This document shows positions 24,301 through 39,300 of a stretch of DNA of 64,000 bases, piece after piece. How positions within the stretch are numbered: position 1 is the first letter of the stretch; each line of letters starts with the position of its first letter. The DNA is taken from NCBI RefSeq assembly GCF_901933205.1, contig NC_044573.1, positions 48,017,493-48,081,492 of the forward strand, written 5' to 3'. The notes beneath the pieces were generated by a model. That model was not told where the DNA came from and ran no database searches. It was given only the letters and a program-made list of their open reading frames with translations. The stretch is from Camarhynchus parvulus (Eukaryota; Chordata; Aves; Passeriformes; Thraupidae). The position numbers and the translations under genes were made by a program.

Positions 24301-27300
24301 GAATCTGCATTCACTTAAGTTCTACAAAAGGTTTTCAGCAGCAGCTAGTGAGATTCTAGATGTCTTTCCTCTTATTTAGGCACTGCTGAAAATTCCACAT
24401 TGAGCTACAGGCTTTTCTTATAATTAATTGCTTCCACTTAAGAACATTTATCTACCTTCAAAAGTAGTGTATATTGAGGAATTTTAAGGGACAGAATTAT
24501 ACAGCTTGCATATATCTACACAAGAAAGCTCCTCAGAGATACTTACTTTCCTAGTCAATACCACAAGAATGATTTTTTTTTTCAAAAGACCACCTCAAAT
24601 TCAGTATGATTCTCAAGACATATTTTGTTAAACTTACAGCAGCAAGCTGGAAATGTGTTGTTGATTTGCTCCATAACATCTGTTAGATCTGTGTTGGTAT
24701 CGTGAGGTGGAACTAACAAGTCATCTGCAGATAAGACAACAAAAAATAATTTTTGTAACAAGAGGACAAACAAAAAGGACAACAACATTCTAAAAGGCGT
24801 TCTTAGCCAACATTCCAGTTAATTACTCCTTTATATTTAATGGGAAAACAGTACCTGAAACCTTTGTAATGTGCAGGAACTATCACTGATAATTGCCAGC
24901 CTTGGGAGAGGACATGAAAGTTACATTATTGATTTGCAGTCAAACTCATTTCTCTTTCATTAAAACTTAACCATTGCATCCAGGATTTAACTAGAAGTTG
25001 CCAGCAAGGAACAGTATTTAAACATTCACAGTTAAATAAAATTACAAGTTGAGATAATTAAACTTAGTAGCTACTCTATTAAAATTCGGTTCCAATTGCA
25101 GATGATTCGTCATGTAACTTTCAGAGTGAATACACCATTTTTCTCTGAAAAAAATCCCAACACTTATCTTTTAGATGGTCTTTATTCAATATGTACCAGC
25201 CATTTCAATAGTGCTAAAATCCCCCTTGCCATATCTTTGAAAAATTATGCTTAAAATTAGCCAAGAGAATGGCTAGGGAACATAACTGGCTGTGTTGTTG
25301 GCAGTTTTGTTGGACAGCATCTTTCATACTGCATGGAATCAGACTCAAGTTCCATGTTTTTCCAGATAAAGTAAACACATAGGTTAATGCTGAATGAACA
25401 ATGTTCAGTATGCAAGATAATATTTTTCCTGTTTTCTACAGAAACAAAATTATATTTCGTCTGTAACACAAGGCTTAAAAACAGAAACAGGAAGAACTCA
25501 TACATAAGATAATTTGAGAAAAATATTTTCTCTTTTCCCCTACTTTTGTCCATGCAATGGTCTGTAGTTATTTCTGCTAACTCCTGGTGAAATTAGTGAG
25601 TTATGATACCAGAGAATTTAAAATAATCTTTCAAGAGAGAAAGAATCCCTTTACGTGCAGAGCCTGTGCCCATAAATATTTAATTATTCTTAAAGACGTG
25701 AACCTTTTGCGAGTGGGAACATCAAAATACCAGGATAAGCAGGGGTTACACAAGAATTTTTAAAGGAGACAGCAAGTGTAGATTATGTGATTTGGACACT
25801 TGGTCCTGTATCTGACAGATTACTTGGGTCCATGTGTGTACTGTAGGACAAACAGCTCTTGGCCACTTCAGTGCAATGAAGTCTGGTTCCCCTTTCAGTG
25901 AGGACGGATTTGCCCAGTAAATTCACTTGGTAAGAATAGCTGGAACCAAGGAGTCTATTGAGAAAAGTCTAATTCAGAGTCACGTGGATTCTTAGGATAA
26001 CACAGCTCTTCACAAGTGCAAGGAAGCAACACCTCCAGCTGCACTGAGCAGCCGCATTGCAAAGCTCCTTTTGATTTACAAATCTGTCCAGAAGGTGCCA
26101 ACAAACCCATCCAGTGGTCACCTATGGCCTCATGAGCACGTTATCTGATGAGAACACTCACCTGTCTGATGGAACTGTGAGCTTGTGTCCTGCTCCAGTG
26201 GGAAGCCCAGGGCAGAGTGCTGCGGTGAAGCACAGGGGGAGGCGCCATTGACCCTGGAGTCTGACTCAGGCTACATTGAAGACAAGAAGACACAAATTTA
26301 GGTTACTTGTATCCACATAACTTAATTGTAGGCTAGTATGCAGCCATCTTGTTCCTTTCCTTTTTCATGTGCTCTTTCTTGTTTGTTCTCCAAATTATTC
26401 AAAGTTGGCTTAACTCTATACAACTGATGAGTGGTAAAAAAACCAAACCAAGAACTTATTAAAAGAAAATCTAGGCTCAAGAACAGCTTTTACAAGACTC
26501 CAGTTGATGGTCTTGTTAAAAACAACGTTCTGTTGCATCACAAAAACCCAAGGTAACATACAACACACACAGTATGCCAAGGTTCCCAGTCCAGCTCTGC
26601 AGAAAGACTACACAATGGGATCATTTAGGTTGAATTTATCTGCATGGGTATATACACACACAGACAGAACATTCAGCCAGGGCTTCATAAAAAGCTTTAC
26701 AAGGATGACTAAGCATCCTTAGAAACAATGTTCAATTATGAACAGATTTGTAGAACTCCAGAATCAAATGAACGAGACAGATTAAAAACAACTTCATTAG
26801 ATCCAAATAGTGGTAGCCAGCCATCACTCCTGCTGATGCTGCTTCTCAACCTTGTGGAAGACACCAAATTCGCAGGAATTTGTACTTCATAAACTCCTGA
26901 AAATTATGAGAAATACCTTATATACTTTGAAAAGAAGCCTCTTAAATTCACTTGAAAAATCACAGAAATCAATATTACATTTAACTGTAACCATGTGTGT
27001 GTTTGAGATTACATTTAAATATACATATATGAACAGAAAATAAGAAAAGGCTCAGAAATATTGGAAGGGACCTTATTCAGGCATTTCCCCCTTCTTTTCC
27101 TTCCTTTTTTATTTTAAAAATTCCTTCAAGGAAGAAACTGGTAATACAGTGTTTGAACTCCAGAAGTGATTGTTCTGAAAAAAACATAAGTGAAATAATA
27201 TTTACACCTGAGGTAGATTTAACTAAAACTGTTGCTGCTATCACTTATCTTTTTGATTGCAAATAATGAGATTACTCCTAAACAGCTTAAGAAGCAGGTT

Positions 27301-30300
27301 ATTTAAGTAAATCTATCACAAGCAGATACTGAAGTAATATAAAAGATCATTGCTTTTAAGATCTTTTTGAAACTCAGCAATTATCTAGAGCAGCTATGAG
27401 ACTTGATGCAGAGTTAGAATACAGAATGGCTGTTAATTTGTGCACAATTTTGCTCCTTTGAACTTCACAGCCTTTACTGAAATACTCAATTTCTTGAGAT
27501 AGCTTCCAACTTAACAATAACAATGTTCAGTAAAACTCCTCTAAATCTTATCTCTTTCAGCATGACAATACTAAAGGCCAGCTTAGACTTAAAGAATAAA
27601 TCAAGAAATTTTAGTCTGCATAGGAGACAAAGAAAAGTTGAAATGTTTTCAAGCCAGAGAAGGATTTCACTGTCAAGACACTTCTGTGAACAGTGAATTA
27701 CTATCAGGCAGTTAAGTAATTTGCTGCTCAGTACCAGGCTTCAATCCAGCTAAAGAGTCTAAGTAAAATGAGTGTGGTGGTTTTAAATCAGAAAAGCATG
27801 GGATTGCTTAACCCAGGCAATTCTGTATTGCCAGGAACCACTGTCTGAAATGTTAGAGCTGTAGTGGTAAAGAGAGGAAGCAAATTCTCCACAGGTGAAG
27901 AGTCTCTTCAATACAGAACAACAGAACTAACTCCAGCAGCAGTTACTGCTTGCCCACCCCACAAACAGATGACAGAGAGAATGTGAATCATCCAAAATGC
28001 AAACTTGCACCTGGAGTAAATCTCTGCCTCTGGCCCTGTTCAAGCAGCAACTATGAATAAATTGTGCACAGGTGAATGAGGAGATCTGTGCTGGACATAC
28101 CAAACTGCAGCACAGCAACACATAGTCAAGGAGAATGAGGCACTGCAAAGTCAACAGCTCATGTTGATAGAAACTAAATGCCTACAAATTCAGGTGATGA
28201 GTTAGTCAAGGTACCACTTAGTTGTTCTATTGTAAGTGATAGAAGAGCACTGCAGAGCACCAGGACTGTCAGTGGATAATCTGAGAGAAAACAAAATATA
28301 CTTGGAATACCTTACATTGATGTACTATATGTTGCTGAGCACTCAGAATGAAATATTGCAGCTGGATTTAAAAACAAGTCAAAACCCTCAACACCATCAT
28401 CTTCTAATCAGATGGCAATGCCTGATTACTTCATTTTCATTTAAATATACTGATAAATGATACACTGCATAGTTCAAGTGACTGCAATAAAAAGAAAAGC
28501 CTAAACAAACAAAACTCTTCTTCTAAATTAAGGACAATATTGTTATGCAGTTGAAGATTGGGGTTTGGAGCAGAAAGTGAAGGTTTGTCACACTGATATA
28601 ATTGCCTTAATATACTAGCAATTATAAGCAATATATAATCAGATACTGGAAAATGTTAAATGCAAACCAGTTGAGGATATGGCATGATTTAACAATTTTA
28701 TTGTTGAATAACTTGAGAAAAATAACAGTAGAAAATCACATTGTATTTGACTCCAGTTATATAACACCTACAAAATATGAGCACTTCCATCCTACCCCAC
28801 TTCAGGTATCATGAAGTTCATGTATTATTCAAAACAACTCAGCAGACAGCCCATAAGCCAGAAACCAAAAGCAAATAGCTCTAGATGTTATTATACACCT
28901 GCTTCTTCTTGAAAGAAATAAAAGCAGGGATACTGAGCATGCCTCTGTGGGAATGAGGGAGAGGTTTCCGACTCCAGTCTCAGGGAGTTTTCCAACTTCT
29001 TTCTAGTAAAACCAAGCAAATATATGAAGGGACAAATAAGTCCTTCTCCAGAAAACTATGAAGTCTTGGTTTTGTTTCTGTATTACAGCAGTTTTTAAAG
29101 CATTCCAAAGGAGATATTCATTTCAACCAGTTTTAATATACAGTGCCTTATTTCACTATGCCTCCTGCTGGTCTTTCCCAAAGAAGAGCCTGAAGTGCTC
29201 TGTGGCTTAATGGATAGCTAAGACATACCTGCTCTTTCCTTGACTTCTGCTGCTTTTGGTAAAAAACCAAACTAAACCTCAGTGTCCCCAGTCTGAATCA
29301 CAAGAAACCTCAAAAATGCCAATTTTACTACCACATTCATTACAGATATTTCTTCTTGCTCCAGAATTTTTCTCCCAGCTATAAAAGAAACAAACTCTCC
29401 TATGCTCTTCTGATAAAGCTCTTCTGCTTTCAGCTGGAAAGAGAGTTGCAGCCCCTATTCACTCTCTGTCTGACCATATAGCTGTTGACAGATGATTTTA
29501 GCTCCCATTAACTTCAATATCTAATCCAATATGAAACCTCTCTTCAGTAGCTCAGAGAAAACAGAGAAAAATTCAAGCAGACTTTAAATGCCCTTCATAA
29601 TAGGTCTCACTTTGACTTTGCAAATGCAGTATCTATAAAGGCTGAAAAAAGAAAAATGAAAATGGATTCTTTGTGTCTTCTCTGTCTGATTAACATGTTG
29701 GTATCAAAGCTGTCACATGCCAGTTCTGTTTCACCTTCCTCTTTGGCACCCTAATCAATCAGGCAGACAAAAACAACAACATTCTGTGACAGCTACCAAT
29801 CCTTTGGGCTTGCTAAAATAAAAATAGTATGGTAACCTCAGAATTGTGACCTGAAGTAGACAAATGTGCAGTGAGGATGCATGCACATTTCTGCTGAAGG
29901 TGCTCTCTAAAGAATGTCCTAGAATGCTCTCATCTAGATTAAGCAGCTACTACATGAAAGTTTCTAAATTTCATTAACTCTCTACCCCCATATCTGTGTA
30001 TAGACAGACTCACTCCAATCTTTTGGAGAAAAAAAAGTCCCAGTATTTTATACTCAATGGTATAAAACACCAGTCAAGAGAAGAGGAATGGGGAAAGTTG
30101 CTGTTAGAACAGACAGATGGCATGAAATGCCAGCCATGGCAAAGATATTCGAAGATATTGCTATAAGACAGTTGTGTCCTTTAATACTAGTAATTATATT
30201 GTTGTTATATATTTTGAGATTGAGACTTCTGAGTATCTTTCTTGCAAATAATCCATCTCATTAATAAGAAAAGGTATTCCTTTCATCCCCTAAAAATAAC

Positions 30301-33300
30301 TGGGACAGCCAGTAAAAGCTAAAGAAACAAATAAATATAAATAGGCTTCCAATAAAGTCCTTCCCCAAGCAGTGAAAGAGATAAAGGCTGTCCTAAAAGG
30401 TAGTGGCCAAGCTGACAGAACAACAACATGCTGAAAAGTGGTAATTTTTTTTCAGAAAGGGGGCAGTAATAGAAATCAGTGTTGCTTCATAATTCTATCG
30501 ATGTCAAAATAAATTTCAAAGAACATTACTAACAATTTAAATTATAATTTCTGAATCCCCATCAGGGGAGTAGCCCCAACATTCTGGAAATAGCTTGTGA
30601 AAAATCCAGTAAATTAAGTAATGATATCTATAGAAAGGCACATTGAAAAGCCACAGATAGGTTTTAAAAGAAATAATGCAGATTTTCTCATATTCTTGAC
30701 TCTGTATGAGCCACTTTATTAAATGACAGAGTAGAAACAAAGACCTTAGGAAGCAATACTTGGAACAATCAGAAGCATTGCATGACTCCCACAGAGACAG
30801 GACAATGTGGACAGAAAGCGCAAGAGCAACAGCGCATACAGTAAATGAGTTGTAAACAGTCAGAAATCTTGAAAAATGTCACCTCTATTCTGCTTTACCC
30901 TATCTGAACCCAAAAGCTGCAGAATGCCTAGAAAATTTCAAAGGCAGAATTGATAAGAATTACTGTCCCTTCTTTCACCCATTTTATCACAACAAAAATG
31001 TATACCCTAAAGGTGTTACTAAGAATGGTGTAAAGATTCCAAAAAGATTACAAAATTGTGAGATCATCCTCAGCTACATTAGAGAAAAAAAAGGGGTTTT
31101 AAGGGGTGAACAAGTTTCTGCTCTAAGCACTAACCTGCAAGGGACCATGGGTTTGGCAGAACTTCTGTGTTTTATTCAACCACGTTTCTTTGCAGATTTT
31201 AAACCCTTCTTTGAAAGACCAAGTATTGGCCACATATCCCAAGATCATTACTTTATAAATTATTATTAACAATGCACCAGTTGCAGCTACTCAAATACTG
31301 ATCAAAATGCTGGAATAACAGCAGCAACAAAAACATTTCAGTCTGCTAGAGGGGTAGGGAAGTCACTGGAACAGATGCATCTAAATCCTATTGAGCCAAA
31401 CCTGCCTAGAAAATTGACGAAGTCAGCCAGTGAAACAAACAGCAAATACCTTAATCCCTGTAATGAGAGTATGATCTACAGCAGGAACTTAGGCCATTTT
31501 AATACTTGGTTTATGTAGCCTGTTTCTTGGCTTAGTTAAATCCCCTACTACATCTGACTCATGAAAGGCGGGAAATACTTGCCTTACTGTACTCTGACCC
31601 AAACATAATGATAAATTAGAAGAAAACATTCATACAAATTTATCTTCATTACTCAAGCTTCCACACATGATATAGTCTCTAACGACACCTATGTTACACC
31701 TTTTATTGTTGGTATTATGGTATATGTTGCTCCTGTTATTTCTATAAGCCAGGTGTGCACATGCTGATTTCCAAAGCAATCAGTGCTCCTTCTGCCAACA
31801 AGGAAACCCTATGATCTCCAGCTACCAGCACCTGCTAAAAGTCTCTTACCTTTTCACTTGCGTGAAAGACTACTTTGCTGTAGCTTACTGGTCTAAATAT
31901 GCCATTCAAGAAGAACTGGATTTTTAATGTAATTAATTGCTCCTTTGTATTTCAGACATATCTTTGGCCATCTGTCTCTGGCATGCTAAGAGAGATCTGA
32001 GTGATTAACTGTGATAAAACATAATAATATTATTTAAGGAAAGTGTTTGGTAAAACTTAAGTCAAACATGGAATGTGGCTGGCATCATTACTTGGAGTGG
32101 GGTCTATATTTTCTTCCCATGCTTTTTCATTAATGACAAGCTCCTGCTTTTGTTTGTGCTATTCTCAGTGTTCCATAAGTTCCTGTTATCACTCCAGCAC
32201 ATGCAATCTTTTTCTGCTCATTAGACATTAACCATGTCAAAAACAAGAAATCAGCAAGAAAACAAGAATCAGCAATCAAAGATGACTGATTTGAAATGCC
32301 TTAAATAAAACAAGCATCTTCTAGATCCATTTTTTAATACTCATAGTAGAGTGTAAGAAAAAACATCTCGTTAGAAACAACTGATTGCAACAGACCAAGA
32401 GTACATGGTGAAAATATCTGCAGTAAAATGTCAATGCCTTTGCTCCAACAAGAAACCCACTGTGCAGAAACAATATGGGGCAAAGTGTACAAGTACCTGC
32501 TCGAGTAGCTGCCGTAGCCTGTGAAGCTGAGACTCCAATTGTTTATTGTGATCTTCCAATATTTGCATCCTTGCTTCCAGGCGACCTTTATGCTGCCTCA
32601 GGAGTTTAGCTTCAGCAATGAGCTCGGCATCTTCAGAAGCATGCTGAGGTGACACAACAGAGTCAGGAGGTGACGCAAGAGGGTTTATTCCTCTCCGAAG
32701 ATGCTGCTCCTTTAGTTGCTCATATTCTATCTGCAGACTCCTGGGATATTGAAAAGTGTAGGAGAATGATGACTTGATCAAGTAAATGAAAATAAAAGAC
32801 TTCTTAGATCAAACAATGTTAGCATCTCCAACTAACAATACAAATAGCTCAAACAAAGACAATGTCTTGACTTGTGTTTTATGGGGGATCGAAAAAAAGG
32901 CAGTAAAAGTGAAATTAATTTATTTCTTCACAGACACCTCTCTCTTCTAACAGAGCCAGCCCATGCACAATATATGCCTTGATTGTGGATTTTTTTGGGG
33001 GGTTTTATTTTTTTTGCTAAAATCATAACTTCTAGGTCTTTCACATCTTCAACATAGTACATGCATGGCTCAAACAACAACAAAATGACAATTCAGACAC
33101 CAGTATGATGATTATGAGACCTTTGCTCTTCCTCAAGGTCAGCAATGATACGCTCCAACTCTCCCCGCTCTTCCTTCTCCACTGACTTGAGTATCTGAGC
33201 AGGACTCTGTGGCTGACTCACAGGTGACTCTCCTCCCAGCGTCTGACAATACTGCTGGATAAGGGCATGCTCATCCTCTCTGAAACAATAAAACAACATA

Positions 33301-36300
33301 GATAAAGACAGAGCAGTAAAACATTTATTATGTGAACAAACATCTCTATCAAGCTGAGGGATTTCGTTTGTTTATGGAAAAAGACTAAGTGAGAAGAAGA
33401 AATTAAGCCTGAAAAACATACTGAAAGGAAATGATATAAACATACAATGCACAGGGAAAAAAAAAGATTAATCTGCAGTAAAGGATCAGTTTAGTTTAAT
33501 CTATGCATAAAGAATAAAGGCTGCAAGTCATTTGAAAAGAAAGAGTGAAAACAAGAATCAGTGGTTTGAAAAGAAAGAATGAAAACAAGAATCAGCAACC
33601 AAAGATGACCGATTTGAAATGCCTTAAATAAAATAAGCATCTTCTAGATCCATTTTTTAACAATATGTGGCATTTTTGAAATTTTAGGAGATAATTTTTG
33701 TTTGCTTAATTTACCAGATAAGATTAAAGAACAAAAAGTCATATTAAAATTAGAGAAAAAAGTTCTATTTTTATCCCCCTATTTTGATATACACATACAA
33801 GACCTTGAAATTCTGCATTGGTAGTAGATTTCCTTCTTAGAGGTTCAGGGACAGAAATAAACTATAGCACTGTCTTCCTCCTGACTAATATGAAATTACC
33901 TTCTGGTAAGGAGATACAGAAGTCCTGACACTTTCAATTATACTTTAATACCCAAGTGAATTTGGTTTTGTACAGATGTGCCTTACTTTCCAAGTTGCTG
34001 GCTTTTCTCCATAAATAAAGTCAGATGGATAGAAAGTGAAAGACACCACATCTAAAACCAGTTTACTTGCTTGGTCCCTCAAGAAGGATGAACCAACAAC
34101 AGAAAAACATATACTATTCATTTTTAAGAGAGAAGTTGCCGCAGCAGTAAAAATTATTAAAAAAACCCTCCTTAAATTATTTCCTTTAACTGACTACAAA
34201 CCAGATATTGCACACATTATGATATCATGAAGTATTGGCACAAACTTTACCCTAAAGATTTCCTACAGTTAAAGCACAGTCAGAGCAGAGTGGCACACAC
34301 ATGGGCAGTATATACACACATATTCAGGTATTATTTAGAAAAGAGACTTTTTCACATTAAAAATATTTTATGTGCTAACATTTTACCTCCTTTTGTTGGA
34401 AACTAGCAGTTGCAAATTCTGCTATTCACTGGTTATGAAATGAAAAGCATCCTCAAAATCAGAAGTTCATTATAGGCAAAGAATTTATTTTTCAAATAAA
34501 AGTGTAATGGAGATTTTCAGGAGGCTTTTAAAAATTTCCTGACAGTCAATTTAACATCTTTCATCACAGAATTTCCAAATGTACAGTCTCACTTGAATGA
34601 ACAGTAAAACCAGTTATTAAGAAAAGTATACCCTGGAAGAAACAGCAGTTATTTCTGTAGTGAGAAATAGTTTATAAATAAATGCATGTAAAAGTGAAAA
34701 TCATTAGGTGTCTTATGGGACATGCTAATGGATTGGGGGTTATGTCAGAAATAAGTTCAAACTCTTGGGACAAAAGGAGAAAATGTTTGTGACAGGAACA
34801 AATGAGAGTTGCATAAATACTGTTTGTGAAATGAAAAACCTTACTTTATCCTGTTAAAGTACCATTAGCTCAGTATATCAATACCAATTTAAAAGCATCA
34901 TCAATATTAGAAACAAGACAAAAAAGCCAAAGATTTAATAAATCCTGATTCCTGGCATGTCTGTCTTGGAAAAGTACTTGTATCATTTAGCAAAATGATT
35001 GGGTTCTTTGTAGTACTGCCTAAGACCAAATTTGTACTGAAGACTAATCTCATGGTAAAACAGCACCAAATTATTTCTTCCCAAGGATAACTACTCACTA
35101 TCTACCCAAAGCTATCATGTGGACTTCCACTTTCCAACCCATCATCAAGACTTGAAAATTTAGACTTGTGCAATCAAAGAAATGTACATCAAGTAACACT
35201 GTGCCTGCTGAAAAGAAAATCCAAACAAGAAAAAATATAGCCTGTGACAGTTCTGTCCACTGGATGAAAAAACTAATTATTGAGTTTTGCTTTTAAAAAT
35301 TAGTAGAAAGTTTAAAGAAAATAATGTACATTCATTTATCTCTTAGCTGTCTTGGCTGTTGTCAGTACAGAAATGACAACATGGATCTTCCCTGTAAATG
35401 AATAAATTTAATGAATTTTTCATTAAATACATACATATATATATAGAGAGAGAGTTAAACGCAATTGGGGTTGCATGTGTATTTAAGTCCTTAAAAAATA
35501 GTGACATCCAAGAGTGCTAGCTGAAAAATAAACAGATCAGTGTTCCTTTTTCCTCCATTATCTACAAAACAAAACAAACAAAAAAGTGCCTTTAACTGCT
35601 TTATCTTCTTCACTACTTGAGTGATCTCAGGGAAATTCATAATCACTCTTGTTTTTCATTAATACTTCATGTCTACTTGAAATTAAAACAAAGGCTAGTG
35701 CAGTTAATGGAGTTCGGATCAGGGCCCAATGTGATAATTAAAACCTCATTGTACTTCTATACCCTTTAGTCATCCTGACAAAAATACCCTAGTCCTTTTA
35801 ACAAAACTTTTGCTAAAATGATGTAACCCCTCTGGGGGCTTCAAACAGCCCTGCAAAATGTGCAGAGTACCCTGTCACTGAAATACTGAAATGGCCACAG
35901 AGAGCCAAGAGTGACGGCAACTCAATGCCACCCCTTGGGTGAGCACAGAAACAGAGTTAAAGCAGGCAGGTGAGAGAACGCAGCTTTATCAGCTGGGCTT
36001 CAAAACACTGTTTACATGTGAATTTCAGTGATACTGTGTGACCACACATACAGCCTTCTTTTGTGCAAGGGTGTTGATGATGTCAGGAAATGTTTGCTTG
36101 ATCTAGTTTAGTCTGGTTATTTTCATTAGGCATCAAAAAGTTGCTGTCTGTGTTTTGAAATAGTTTATAAACAAAATTTAGAACACCTAATCAGGATCTT
36201 TTTTTAAATAAGGCTCCGTGAAGCTGGATTTATTACATTTATTGTAATTTGTTAAACCTGAGAATCTGTCAAGATTTTGCATTAGGTGTAACCTCAATTT

Positions 36301-39300
36301 TTAATGAAACCTATAAAGGCATTTTAAAAAGACTTTACACAGTAAATGCTTACATACTTTTGACTGTATTGTGATCCAGTAGATGAGATCAACACAGCTA
36401 AATACAGGTAATTTTATATTTTGGTCTCAAAGTTATTCAGTCTAGAAAAAACTTCATTTCCCTTCTTTCCCACTGGTTCAGAGCCTCAGAAAGCCTACTG
36501 GAGAGGCTGTGAATATTGATTGCTCTTTTTTTAGGCATCACACGTTGCAACTGACAGCACGCTTTCCTCACAGGCACTTGATAAAGGAAGTCTTCTGAAG
36601 CAAAACTATTTTCACCATGTTTTCTACCTTTGGTCTGTCTTGCAAAATTACTAGTTTTAAAAAACACAACCTTGAACCTGCACTAACAAACCTCATGACT
36701 TTAATTAGGATAGATTCATTAGTAGCACAGGAATCCCAGGACAGGGCTTCAAATGACCTGCAACATAAGGTCATTGTTCTATGCCAGGCAAATACTTTCA
36801 TTTGGAGAATCTGGGACATGGTTCTGTTGAAGTGGTAGGAGATGGTGATCAGCAACCAAAATAAAAGCATCATGTAAAATTTAATTGCTCATTCTTTCTT
36901 GGTGGTTGTTTTATTGAATACCCTGTGTGCTTTGAGGAACAACTAGAAGTACACAAAGTCCTTTGACAGCAGAGGCTGCAGTTCCTATTCTGCATTTCAC
37001 CACAGTAAAAAGCAGCAAACAAGACATCCCAGAAGGTCAGACTTGAAAGAAGTACATCTCAGAGGAAAAGAACCCCCCAGCAAAGAAGCCCAGGGAAAAC
37101 AGCCTTTGAAGGATCCTATTCTCTTTGTGGACATGTATTTTCAAGATGTCTATTTCAAAACATGCATTGTGCATAAAGGAAGCAAGAGGCAAATAAAGCT
37201 GCATATAACCTCTCTTTTATTTGACTATGTTGTAGGAAGAAAATATAGACTTCTTGACTATCACTTTTCATCAATGCATTATTTTATCTGATTTAGAAAA
37301 CTGCTAAATTTGATTTAAGATAGGAAGATGTGGCTATTTGTGAACTTGCCTCATTGACAATTTTAATTTTTGCTGTAGCGCTTATACTAAGCACTATGTG
37401 TTCTAGTCCAAATAAAGTGTACCTTGACCTACTGATGCTATGAGACATACTAGAATAAGGATGCAAAAGGTACTCAAAAATACTTTATCTAATTTACTTG
37501 GTCTTATCCTAATTTTACCATCTCATGAAATGAATTTCTCGTTGTGACAAGATACCTTTTAACCCCTTACATCATGCCACAGTATTCAGTTACTACATAC
37601 TGAGGCTCCAGTTTGACTTACACCACATTAAGTAACAGTGCCAGGTAAAAGTATCAATGACCTTCACTTCTGAATCTGTTCCTACTTCTGAACCTGAGTA
37701 CAGAGTCCCCTAACAAATAAAATTTAGATATGTTCCAACACTGCCTTAAGAAGAGTGTGAAATAGCATCAACAATGTTGTGGATGTGAAGATAACTGCTA
37801 GTAAAGGCACAAACCAGAAAACAGCTATTAAGTCTCTGCATTTATTCTGAAAGTATTTATACTATGCCCACTGCAATTCACTTCAGTATGGGCTGGTTAG
37901 GATAGTTCATACCTTACAGGCATAGGAGAGTTACACTCTTGTCCTTTTTCTCTTGCAATTTTTATTTTCATTCTAATACAGCATGATTTATCAAATTGTG
38001 AGGCATAGTTTTCTATTAGGAACTATTTATCATTCTTTGTTGTAAAGATTTAATTTTCTCCTTATGCTCATCTTAATTTGTGGATAGGAAGTCTGCTTTA
38101 AAGATAGAGATGCTTTTGCATGAATTAAAGACAAATAAAATTCACCACAACATTCTAGCCTAAACATCTAGAGCTGTCTAATGTCAGGAGAAGATGAAAT
38201 GAAGGGAAAACATTTCTGTTCAGTGTATTTGTTCCAGAAAATTCATGCATGAGAGCATTAGAATACTTTTAAAGAAGCTGGACATACTACAGTAGAGACC
38301 ATGCCTTTTTTTTTTGCTATCTACAACTATTTTTCTGATTAAGGAAAAAGCATTTTTAATGGACTTCACATATCTCTTGAAAAGGGGAGTGTTGGAAAGG
38401 CTTAGTCAGAGAGATAAAAGTCACAATGACATTCAAGAAAACAGGTTAGTTAAAACCCAAGAATTATCTTTGATGAGTGCTTTCTTAATCAAATGGCATA
38501 TTGCAAAATGTTCCTGAAAATAAACTCATTAGGTTTAACTAAGAGCAGAAGTTCTCTTATTCAAATGTAGATGATTTCTTACACATAATCTCTGAAACAT
38601 GAAGAATGTTAAAAGTATTGTGAACTTGATAAGACCAAAGAAGTAACTTTCAAAATCAAGTGCAACACTGCCTCTGTTCTATATTCACATTAAACTGAAG
38701 GACTCTTCAGGACCGATAAAAATAAGATCATGAAGCAGAAATCCAATTATGAGAAGCAAAGAATTTGATTTCCAAATTAGTAATTGTTTCCTGAATGTTT
38801 GAAATAATACTGTAAAAAAAAAAAACTTAGCTCAGAGCTCTACATCAGAACTGAAAAAACCTGTATTCCCATTTTAAATTGCTCCTTTGAATTTTATCCA
38901 TATAAGAATGGTTACACCATCCCCATTTCTATGTTAAGAGGCATTTAAAAATGTAAGTTTGAACTATAATCCTAAACTCCCAATATTTCAGCAATTTCTG
39001 ATCCAAACTGAGATACAAACTTCATAGCTCTGTAGTTCCCTGGAAAAGACTATATACCCAATTTTGCAAAGACGTTGCGGGGGCAACCCAACTTTACAAC
39101 ACGGCAGGACAAGAGCTTGTTGCTGGCTGAGGCAAAAAGGTTCTCTTAAACACACCCAGGAACACCGGCAGCTCAGGCGGCGTGACGCCGCCTTGCTCTC
39201 TCTCTCTCTCTCTCCTAAAATTAGCTCTAAACCAAGACACCTCTCCATCAAGAAGGGCTGTCAAGCACTAGAACAGGTAGCCCAGGGCAGTGGTTGAGTC

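Larger units (their letters stand above)
26271..32496 (-). other. UTRN: UTRN intron (6226 bp)
   Basis: Lies between the 244- and 109-bp exons. It holds a possible small CR1 relic (about 27050) and copy A of the 80-bp direct repeat near its 5' end. No nested gene was found. Confidence 0.9.
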
